DNA of 64,000 nucleotides from Helianthus annuus. Taxonomy: Eukaryota > Streptophyta > Magnoliopsida > Asterales > Asteraceae. Positions 56,805-64,000 of the stretch are shown here, piece after piece. Made by a program: the position numbers and the translations under genes. Below the pieces are notes generated by a model. The model saw only the letters and a program-made list of their open reading frames with translations. It searched no databases and was not told the DNA's origin. How positions within the stretch are numbered: the stretch's first letter is position 1; each line of letters opens with the position of its first letter. The DNA is taken from NCBI RefSeq assembly GCF_002127325.2, contig NC_035443.2, forward strand, positions 29,559,090 through 29,623,089. Direction: 5' to 3'.

Positions 56805-57345
56805 CTCATTCGAAAGATATCCTTCGACATCGAAAGATATCCTTCGACATCGAAAGACAATCCTTCGATCAGTGACAGCTCGATAGATAAACATCTTTCG
56901 AGTAGTCCTTCGAAGTTCGAAACATATCTTTCGATCAGGGAATCTTTTCGAAAGATAGTTGTTTTATCTCGAAAGATAAGGATCTTTCAAGTGTGAATCT
57001 TTCGAGATTTTGAGTCTTTCGAAGCCAGTGCTCGAAAGTCAACAGTGATCCTTCGAACACTGTTGATCATTCGAACAAGTGTGATCCTTCGGAAGTTAGC
57101 TATTCGAAAGATAAGTGTCCGAAAGATAGGGATTGACTCGAAAGATAAGGATCTTTCAAAAGGGAATCCTTCGAGTTCTTGAATCTTTCGAAATTATTGT
57201 TCAAGACTCAACAGTAATCCTTCGAGTACTGTTGATCCTTCGAACAGTAGTTGATCTTTCGATTGTGGTCTGTTTATTGTTAACAAGTTTCTGTGATCTC
57301 AGATCTTTCGACCAGGATCCTTCGGCTGTGTGATCTTTCAGGTGG
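56805..57345 (+). repeat. Leader array of CGAAAGAT / ATCTTTCGA / ATCCTTCGA words
   Basis: About 26 TCGA tetramers in 540 bp, nearly all inside variants of the 9-mers TCGAAAGAT, ATCTTTCGA and ATCCTTCGA, in both orientations. Spacing is irregular. It continues a pattern already present in the LTR. Possible roles: RNA folding for packaging, protein binding, or a regulatory element. Confidence 0.85.
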
Positions 57346-57393
57346 CAATCATCCTTTGTGACTTTGACATAGAATTTATTTTTCTTGTCAAAG

Positions 57394-60300
57394 ATGAATC
57401 CGAGTTGGTGGAATCCTGCCCCAGACAGTGGTAAATATACAAGTTCAGGAGTTACTCCTTCATGGTGGGGTACACCGGCTCCTGATAGTGGAAAGTACAC
57501 GTGTACAAGTCTATCACCATCATGGGCCGAATCTCCAGTATCTACATCTTCACAAGCAAATGCTTTACCATCAAATCAATGGGCATTAGTAACGGGTCAA
57601 ACTCCGAGTGTACAAAGTATCTTATTAAGCGAAAGCGAAACAGGAAGTTTGAATCGACCCCCAAAACTGATGAGTTTGAATGAATATCCAGGATGGGCTG
57701 AGAGGTTTAAAACATATGTTCTTGGTCAAAATACGGAACTGTGGATACGTTTCACCACAGATTTCGATCAAGCCATAGAGGTTGCTGCTTCAGAGACTGC
57801 GTCATTTGCTGATCTTCCCGAAGATAAAAAGAAAACGTATGATCTGGAAAAGAAAGCATACGCCATTCTCACCCAGGCTTTGAGCAAGGATATTTATCAC
57901 CAGTTTGTCAGCTTCAAGACAACTAAGAAGTTGTGGGACGGGTTGAAAACAAGAGGAGTAGGGAATGAAGCAACACGTCAGCTGCGTCATGATCTACTCA
58001 AGAAAGAATTTGACAGCTTCGCTTGCCTGGATAAGGAGTCTCTGGGAGACATGACAAGTCGGTTCTATCACCTGCTTACTGAACTGAACAATTTTGGAGT
58101 TACAACAACTCAAGCAGAGGTGGTGAAGAAGTTTGCTGATGCCTTACCTCCTCAATGGAGTAGTTTCTTGGAAATCCTTAAGTATAACGGAGCGTTGAGA
58201 ACTACAACTTTTAACGACTTCGTGCAGCTTTTGGAAAACAAGGATCAGGAGGAAACCTTGAAGGCGAAGAGAGTTCCATTGCCACAGAATCCAGAAATGT
58301 ATTATGGAACTTCCAGCTCTTCGTCTGCAAGAACTGGTTCACATGCTCCAATTCAAACGGCGTTTGTCACAAGTACAGATTGTTTTGGCAATCCAATACA
58401 AGTTCCTGTTAAGCCGCCTCCCACCACAGACATATTTGGAAATCCAATCCAACCACCTCCTCCTCCGCCTCCTGCTCAACAACAACGTGCATGTTATGGA
58501 GGAACATCATCTGCTGGTCAACAATCAAAGCCAAATACAGTACAGCTCGACACTTCAAGCTTCTCAAAAGTCAGTGTAGAAGTAGCCAAGGAACACATGG
58601 AGCTACTTAACACTATAGTGAGCGCGTACTGTGGATTGATAGAAGGTCAGATTGGCAACATTAATCTGACACAGGAAGACTATCGGCAGATAGATAAAGA
58701 AGAGATGGACTTGATGGATATCAAGTGGGCCTTTGCTAGTGCTGTGAGAAGAGCAAAGGATTGGATGGAAAGTACTGGCAGAACCAGCTTGGAAAGTAAG
58801 AGAGACACCAAGTATGGGTTCGATAAACAAGCAGTAAGGTGCTTCAACTGTGGTGAACGGGGTCACTTTAAACGGGAATGTGCAAAGCCAGCACAGCATG
58901 GAAACCAGAACCCCTTCAGAAACCAGGGCAACCAGCAGAACCAGAACAGGAATAATGAACGTACATTAGTGCCTGTCAACAATCAAGCCAACCGGGCACT
59001 TGTAGTTCAGATGGATGAAGGTTGCGACTGGTCAATCCAGTTTGGTGGTGATGGTCCTAATGGTACAGCTTGCTTTGCTCAAGTTGTGAAGGATGTAGTT
59101 AGCACCAGTGGTGGAGAATCTTCCGCCAGTGGTGGTGAATCTTCTGAGGATGAAGACTCTTCTGGGTACAGCAGGAGTGTTGATGAAGATTCATCTAGGT
59201 CAGGCGATGAGAATATGGGTGAGACATCTGGTGTCTCAGTTGATGCTGATATTGATGAACTTTTGGAAGAAGCTGCAGCAGAAACTCAAAGAAGATCTGT
59301 TCTGATGGATCAAGCTGCTTGTACTTCGTCTTCTCTCCATTCAGCCTTTATGGCTAATGTCGACAGTTCTTCAAGTCAGGTATGTGTCGATGAACCCATT
59401 GCTGTAAACTGTGATAACTGTGATAGCTTGCAGGCTAAATGTGCTGAGTTTGAGGCAAACATGTCTGAGTTGCAAGCCAAACATGATGCTTTACAAGCTA
59501 GTTTGTTTGACTTGCAAGACAAACATGATTCCTTGAATGCTGAGTGGTGTGCATTGCAAAGCAAACACGAGGCTTTGCAAGAAAAATATGATGTGACATT
59601 CATCCACAATCAGAAGTTGACTGTGGATCTTTCAAAATGCACAGAAGCCAATATGTTTTATGAAAACCATGAAAAGGAATTTAAGTCAATGATTGAGACA
59701 TTAAAGAAAGACAAAACTGAATTGACTAAAATGGTTTCCAGAAAACAAACGGACATTAATTTGTACATCTCACGTCTTGAGGCAATGCAAAAAGAAATGG
59801 TCTGTGTAAAAACGGAAAGTGAGGCAATCCAACTCAAGCTAGACAGCTATTTGAGCTCTAGCTACGTGTTGGATCACATCATTGACGTTCAGAAAGAAAA
59901 ACGGGATGTCACATGCATAGGATACAAAAAATGTCCACCACCAGTCAGACACAATTATGATGCCATGCCTGATGAGGAGGATAGAGTGTTCTTCGAACCA
60001 TCTGTTCCTCTTGATGTGAAGGAGTTTGCAGCAGGACTCGGATACCAGAAAGAAGTATCCTCAGATTCGGATGTGTCAGCAGATACATCTGTAACTGCTG
60101 AACAGAAACAGGATCCTCCAGTTGAGGTTGAGGATGCTGATTCTTCAGATGATGAATCTGATGATGCTGCTCCAGCAAAGTCTGATGCGGTAGTCAAAAA
60201 TGAGGACATACCTCTTGAGAATCACATTCTATGTGATCCCCCTGCCACACCCGCTAAGACTGTTGCAACTGAGTCCTCGTCTGAGAAGGAGTCGGAGAGT

Positions 60301-61242
60301 GTGACCTTGCTGTACACTTTGGTTGGTGATGATAAAATTTACTCAGACAAAGATTTTCCTATTAAGAACGTTAATCAATCCTTAATCGATAAAGTCTTTG
60401 AACATTCGACAAGTAAGTTTTTGGGGAAGAAAGGACCACATGTTACAGTTACACAGTGTCCTCCAATCCCAAAGGCTGAAGTTCGAAAGCAATTTGGCAA
60501 CAAGAAATTGCCAACAGTGCCAACACAGCAAAATCACACCAAACCCAAAGGTAAAGCACCGGCTCAAGTCCAGAAGAAGCCGAATCAAAAGAAGAAGAAA
60601 AATGTTAACTTTGTGAAATCGACGGGAACGGACAAAATTGAAACGTTTGAAAATAAATCTAACTTAGATTTTGTCAAGAAAGCTACTGTTTTGAAAAGGA
60701 ATGAACAAAACAGCTCAAAGCCTAGTACCTCGAGTTCACAAGGTTCAACATCATCAGCTAAGAGAACACATGATTCTTCGAGGTATGTTGAACGAAGATC
60801 ATGTTTTGAGTGTGGAACCATTGGGCATATAATTCGAAATTGCCCTTACCTTCATAAGCAAAAAGGGAAGGTTGATGATCCCCGTGACAAGACTGACCGT
60901 AAGCCATCTACTTCCACAAAACAAGATCCCCGACTTGTAAAAGAAAGGGAGAAGAAGCAGAAACGCCAACAGGTCAAAAGGATTGAAAAAGCAATTAAAA
61001 CCGATGTGGTTCAAAAACAATCTGTTTCTGTAAAATCAACACATTCAAAAACTTCAAACTGTAATGAAGTTAAAATGTTAAAGAATGATACTGATAAAAC
61101 AAAACAGACATGGAAACCTAAATCGGTTACTGAATCAGGGGGACCATCACAATTTACAAACCATCAAAGACAAGAAGTTATTGTCATTGATGAAAATGGA
61201 AGACCCAAGACCACAATGGCTTGGGTCCCTCTCTCCAACTAA
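57394..61242 (+). CDS. Intact Sirevirus-type gag, 1,282 aa
   Basis: The first ATG of the frame is at 57,394 (MNPSWWNPAPDSG, with a second PSWWGTPAPDSGKY copy). A Copia gag core about 95-290 (YPGWAERFKTYVLG, KKLWDGLKTRGVG, FADALPPQWSSFLEILK). Two CCHC knuckles: CFNCGERGHFKREC at about 487-500 and CFECGTIGHIIRNC at about 1,137-1,150. Between them are an acidic Ser-rich region and a long coiled coil with LQAKHDALQ-type repeats (about 675-730 and onward). The C-terminus is basic. No stop or frameshift in a very young element. Such proteins are often annotated as CCHC regulators, but LTR, PBS and PPT show it is a retroelement gag. Role: particle formation and RNA binding. Confidence 0.9.
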   Translation: MNPSWWNPAPDSGKYTSSGVTPSWWGTPAPDSGKYTCTSLSPSWAESPVSTSSQANALPSNQWALVTGQTPSVQSILLSESETGSLNRPPKLMSLNEYPGWAERFKTYVLGQNTELWIRFTTDFDQAIEVAASETASFADLPEDKKKTYDLEKKAYAILTQALSKDIYHQFVSFKTTKKLWDGLKTRGVGNEATRQLRHDLLKKEFDSFACLDKESLGDMTSRFYHLLTELNNFGVTTTQAEVVKKFADALPPQWSSFLEILKYNGALRTTTFNDFVQLLENKDQEETLKAKRVPLPQNPEMYYGTSSSSSARTGSHAPIQTAFVTSTDCFGNPIQVPVKPPPTTDIFGNPIQPPPPPPPAQQQRACYGGTSSAGQQSKPNTVQLDTSSFSKVSVEVAKEHMELLNTIVSAYCGLIEGQIGNINLTQEDYRQIDKEEMDLMDIKWAFASAVRRAKDWMESTGRTSLESKRDTKYGFDKQAVRCFNCGERGHFKRECAKPAQHGNQNPFRNQGNQQNQNRNNERTLVPVNNQANRALVVQMDEGCDWSIQFGGDGPNGTACFAQVVKDVVSTSGGESSASGGESSEDEDSSGYSRSVDEDSSRSGDENMGETSGVSVDADIDELLEEAAAETQRRSVLMDQAACTSSSLHSAFMANVDSSSSQVCVDEPIAVNCDNCDSLQAKCAEFEANMSELQAKHDALQASLFDLQDKHDSLNAEWCALQSKHEALQEKYDVTFIHNQKLTVDLSKCTEANMFYENHEKEFKSMIETLKKDKTELTKMVSRKQTDINLYISRLEAMQKEMVCVKTESEAIQLKLDSYLSSSYVLDHIIDVQKEKRDVTCIGYKKCPPPVRHNYDAMPDEEDRVFFEPSVPLDVKEFAAGLGYQKEVSSDSDVSADTSVTAEQKQDPPVEVEDADSSDDESDDAAPAKSDAVVKNEDIPLENHILCDPPATPAKTVATESSSEKESESVTLLYTLVGDDKIYSDKDFPIKNVNQSLIDKVFEHSTSKFLGKKGPHVTVTQCPPIPKAEVRKQFGNKKLPTVPTQQNHTKPKGKAPAQVQKKPNQKKKKNVNFVKSTGTDKIETFENKSNLDFVKKATVLKRNEQNSSKPSTSSSQGSTSSAKRTHDSSRYVERRSCFECGTIGHIIRNCPYLHKQKGKVDDPRDKTDRKPSTSTKQDPRLVKEREKKQKRQQVKRIEKAIKTDVVQKQSVSVKSTHSKTSNCNEVKMLKNDTDKTKQTWKPKSVTESGGPSQFTNHQRQEVIVIDENGRPKTTMAWVPLSN

Positions 61243-61447
61243 TCTCTGAGTGAGTGTGCAGGAAGTTCCAGGAGGAACTATTGATAGTCTTAGGATTGTT
61301 GATAGTGGAATGTCCTTGCACAAGATAGGCGACAGAAGAAATTGTTGCCTTTGATGGAGAGAGAGAAAAGAAAAAGAAAATTTGGATGAATGAAGTTGCA
61401 AAATTCGACCAAATGAAGAACGTGTCAAAATTTGGTCAGTATGGTTT
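61243..61447 (+). pseudogene. Truncated pol start (protease motif only)
   Basis: In a frame different from gag: QEVPGGTIDSLRIVDSGMSL, with the Asp-Ser-Gly at 61,301-61,309, then KIGDRRN and a stop. The rest of protease, integrase, RT and RNase H is absent. It marks the left edge of the deletion that made the element non-autonomous. Confidence 0.7.
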
Positions 61448-61681
61448 TTGATCGGGTCCTCAGGAACGAATGAAGTGAAATGTGTGCCGATGCCTTGGCA
61501 TGGATTGAACATCCGCACACCATTTCTGAAAGAGAAAGTCAAAGACCTTCGCTGGTGGAATGTGGAAGACCAGCCGGACCCGGAGGTTTATGAGCTTATT
61601 GCTGTCAAGAGACTTTTCAGTAGTTGCAAATTCGACCTTGAAGTCCACACCGGGTGGATATCCAGTTGGGAGAGTGCTTAG
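61448..61681 (+). CDS. Small ORF of unknown origin in the gag-only element
   Basis: 77 codons (ATG 61,448). It contains VPMPWHGLNIRTPFLKEKVK and RWWNVEDQPDPEVYELIAVK, a composition like a real protein piece rather than random sequence. I do not recognise a domain. It could be a remnant of the Sirevirus 3' ORF or of captured host sequence. Low certainty that it is expressed. Confidence 0.35.
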   Translation: MIGSSGTNEVKCVPMPWHGLNIRTPFLKEKVKDLRWWNVEDQPDPEVYELIAVKRLFSSCKFDLEVHTGWISSWESA

Positions 61682-63630
61682 ATTCCTTGCAATGCACGGA
61701 ACAGTTGCAGGCTACGCCTTTAAATTCTTAATCTCTCCTATACTTGTCGATATTTAAGCTACTTTGTGAATTATTATTATCTCGAACAGCACTCTTTGGC
61801 CTGACACGTTGATCTCAAATATCACCTCACACGTGATTGTTTCTTTGTGAAACTCGTCAATGTTGTCATGGTCCGCACCGCTTACCGACATGCCAACTCA
61901 TTTTTCCAAAATTGGTTAAATCTTTTCTGATAAAACTTAATTTTGGTAAACGGCATTAAGGTCAAGCACAAGAGAAAACCAACATCGGAAAATCATTTTT
62001 GTAAATATCTATGTGTGTTTTTAAATTTATCTTAGTTTATTGATTTTAGGGGGAGTAAATCCAAAATCTGAAAATCCAAAAACATCGAAAAATTTCAAAA
62101 ACACAAAAACAATAGAAAAACAAAAATGAGTTTCCTGGCGAGCAAAAGAGAAAATGATAGTACATCAGTGGTCTATCCAAACCTCTTTAAACCTTAAATG
62201 CAAAACGATAAGCAGCTCTATATAAGATGTATCGGTAGGCTCACAATCATTTTAAAGTGTGCAGGGTGATATAAATCTTAATCGACTGAAGATCAGGTGG
62301 GAACCATTCATTGGCATATGGTCTTAGTACCGAAATTTCGTTTGATAGATTGCCGAGGTTCTGAGATATTCGGTCTTTATGCTGCTTATCATCTGGGTAT
62401 CATGGTTGTATCTTTTACCGAAAAATAACGGGGACGCAAGTCTAGATCTTCCATGATACTATACATACGTGTACATATTGCATACTGCATTCGACCTCAA
62501 TAAGTGATAAACAATCACATGTCCAAATCAAATAAGTGATAAAATATCACATTTTTCCGGGTGTCAAGTTCGTCTCTCTGCTGTACGGAAGTACTGACCT
62601 GTTCACGGACTTGCACCTGTGCCCTCATGCATACGAAAATCAAGTTCCTCATCAATAAGTGATTATATCACATAGGACTTGTTTTCAAATCAAAATAAGT
62701 GAGAATCTCACATCAATATACGGTCAAACAGATGATAATCGGTATACTCACCGGTAAGATGAACCCTCGTGCATACCTTGATACGGGAATGTGTCGTGAT
62801 GTGGATGAACACCGGTCGGTAAGTATAAATCATACATTAACGTATCCTCTAAACATGATTACATCTGATAAGTTGAGCTTAAGTGGACAACAATACCGAT
62901 AATTGTTATAGGATGCTTATCTTAATGTTAACTAACTGAACAACAAGAGCGTTTTGGCATGACCGTACACTGATATGATTCTCTTACCCTCGAAACTCAC
63001 AAAAAGAATGTCTGTCTATATTTATTTACTGCTTAACTTTTATTATTTCTTTTAAACAGTTTCGTCGTTTGGTGCATATCAGCACGACATTAGCGGTGAT
63101 GTCGTTTGATAACACTCAAAGGATTTTAAATTGTTGTCTTTTAATTTCAAAAATACCAAAAAGATTTTAGGCTTGTTTTAATATAAACTTTATAAAAGCC
63201 AAAAAGATTTTATTTCTGCTTTATTTTCGATCGTACGATGTTGGAGCTCAAGTCTTCGTTACCTGAAACCTGACTGAAAACCGAACTGACTAAATCTTCA
63301 TAAACGGTCGAAATTTGCATGTTTGAAAGTTAAAAGGCTAAAATTGGCAAATTTATTAAACTTTCAAACTGTCGGACGGTGTTTGATTGTGACATGGTCA
63401 TACGTGTGTCTTTTGTTTATGCTAACTATATTCCAAGCAGTTGTTCTCATTACGCGTTTAGATTTCTTGCATGTGCAGATTCTAAAGGCTAGGAGAACAT
63501 GGTCGATGACGAGCTTTGGAATGAAGACACGAAGGCACTCAATGAATGAAGGTGATCGAGTCGCCGCTGGCCATCATCATCACCACAAGGATCTCACTTC
63601 ATAAAGATAAAGTCTTTTCACGAGCATAAC
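61682..63630. other. Non-coding 3' region of the gag-only element
   Basis: No domain is readable. It contains a GGGGGAGTAAATCC tract at 62,049, four hairpin repeats at 62,498-62,720 and AT-rich filler. The frame 63,323-63,604 has no recognisable domain. Confidence 0.55.
62498..62720 (+). repeat. Four hairpins with conserved stem AATAAGTGA...TCACAT
   Basis: Sites at about 62,498 (AATAAGTGATAAACAATCAC), 62,529 (AATAAGTGATAAAATATCAC), 62,653 (AATAAGTGATTATATCACAT) and 62,693 (AATAAGTGAGAATCTCACAT). The stem bases GTGAT/ATCAC change together to GTGAGA/TCTCAC in the fourth, which looks like paired change. Confidence 0.75.
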
Positions 63631-63882
63631 TCAAGGGGGAGCTTATGTTAAGGGGGAGTTTGTCAACACACTTCCTACATGATACGGGTAGTTTGTTGAT
63701 ACACTTTCTACTTTCAAGACGTGAAGACTTTGAAGATCCTCCGACATTGAAGACATGATAGGACATCAGAGTTTTGAAAACCTGAAGACCAAAGACCGTC
63801 GAAGTTCAAGACGAGTCTACACTTTTAGAAGAACAAGACAAAGCTTAGAGATCAAAGACAAAGCTACAGCCAAGGGGGAGTT
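63628..63882 (+). promoter_or_regulatory. Polypurine tract with two upstream duplicates
   Basis: CAAGGGGGAGTT at 63,871-63,882 immediately precedes the 3' LTR. Similar tracts lie at about 63,631 (CAAGGGGGAGCTT) and 63,650 (TAAGGGGGAGTTTGTCAACA). Multiple PPT-like tracts before the 3' LTR are known for Sireviruses. Confidence 0.75.
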
Positions 63883-64000
63883 TGTTGGTGCACTTGTGTC
63901 TGTACTTTGTCTGTATTCGGTCTTATGTAACGATGTCCTGATTTGTGTTGTAAGTTGACCAAGTCAACCATCCTCCGGTTTGACTTGGACAACAGATTGT
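63883..64000 (+). repeat. 3' LTR of the gag-only element, cut by the window end
   Basis: 118 bp, identical base for base with 55,760-55,877. Confidence 0.93.

Larger units (their letters stand above)
55760..64000 (+). mobile_element. Gag-only Sirevirus-like Copia element (non-autonomous), 3' end outside window
   Basis: The 5' LTR is 55,760-56,414 and the 3' LTR starts at 63,883. The 118 bp of the 3' LTR inside the window are identical to the 5' LTR. Between them: PBS, a repeat-rich leader of nearly 1 kb, an intact 1,282-aa gag, the first codons of pol up to the protease DSG, then 2.5 kb without integrase, RT or RNase H, and a PPT. It must be mobilised by proteins from a related full element. 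Very young by the LTR match. Confidence 0.85.

Noticed and set aside
56805..57345. Heat-shock elements (alternating GAA/TTC) in the gag-only element leader
   Set aside because: The GAA and TTC units are mostly 11-12 bp apart or directly abutting, not the 5-bp steps needed for a heat-shock element; kept only as an undefined word array.
57394..61242. Host CCHC zinc-finger transcription regulator gene
   Set aside because: LTR, PBS, gag fold, protease start and PPT in the right order make it a retroelement gag.
1..64000. tRNA, rRNA or snoRNA genes
   Set aside because: None recognised; the only tRNA-like matches are the short primer binding sites of the retroelements.

Overview
This is plant nuclear DNA, almost certainly from the daisy family (Asteraceae). 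I base that on the make-up of the LTR retrotransposons, the ARID-bearing CCHC proteins, the gag-only Copia element and GC-rich LTR motifs that I know from this family. The species cannot be fixed from the sequence; a sunflower-tribe or Artemisia/Tanacetum-type genome would fit. The window is a transposon-dense intergenic region with one convincing host gene, a G-type lectin (S-locus-like) receptor kinase at 47,315-49,938 on the minus strand, and one host gene fragment, an ER-type calcium ATPase piece near 24.9-25.2 kb.

Layout. 1-4,648: 3' end of a plus-strand Ty3/Gypsy element with a 3.1 kb LTR. 4,649-10,010: short tandem and dispersed repeats, MITE-like pieces and three LINE 3' ends. 10,030-11,636: a decayed Copia 3' half. 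12,160-24,845: a complete but broken Sirevirus-type Copia element on the minus strand, with 739/738 bp LTRs, TSD TATGG and an unusually long 3' reading frame after pol. It sits beside the calcium-ATPase exon.

26,129-47,012 is a three-level nest. The outer element is a short non-autonomous LTR element (TSD GGATT) coding for a CCHC zinc knuckle, a protease-like segment without catalytic Asp, and an ARID DNA-binding domain. Its 5' LTR was split at the TATA box by a small Copia element (26,299-45,050, TSD TATAT). That Copia was split in its RNase H by a very young Tekay-type chromovirus (30,554-44,442, TSD ACTGA) with 3.4 kb near-identical LTRs, an intact 1,515-aa gag-pol and an extra 403-aa sense ORF upstream of gag. 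LTR divergence falls from outer (about 6 percent by eye) to inner (about 0.2 percent), as nesting predicts.

47,315-49,938: the receptor kinase, seven exons with intact splice sites but with the S-locus-glycoprotein and EGF-like part of its ectodomain deleted. 50,096-51,480: a hAT-like MITE and an array of near-palindromes. 51,860-54,557: an Athila-type ORF1 split by a 1.6 kb solo LTR (TSD TCAAT). 54,558-55,759: start of another LTR. 55,760-64,000: a young gag-only Sirevirus-like element with an intact 1,282-aa gag. Its pol stops just after the protease motif, and its non-coding parts are rich in short repeated words and hairpins. The window ends inside its 3' LTR.

The best candidates for something undescribed are the ARID-carrying LTR element, the upstream ORF of the chromovirus, and the gag-only element with its repeat-built leader. 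All coordinates come from reading; element families were assigned from motifs and memory of the families, without database searches.
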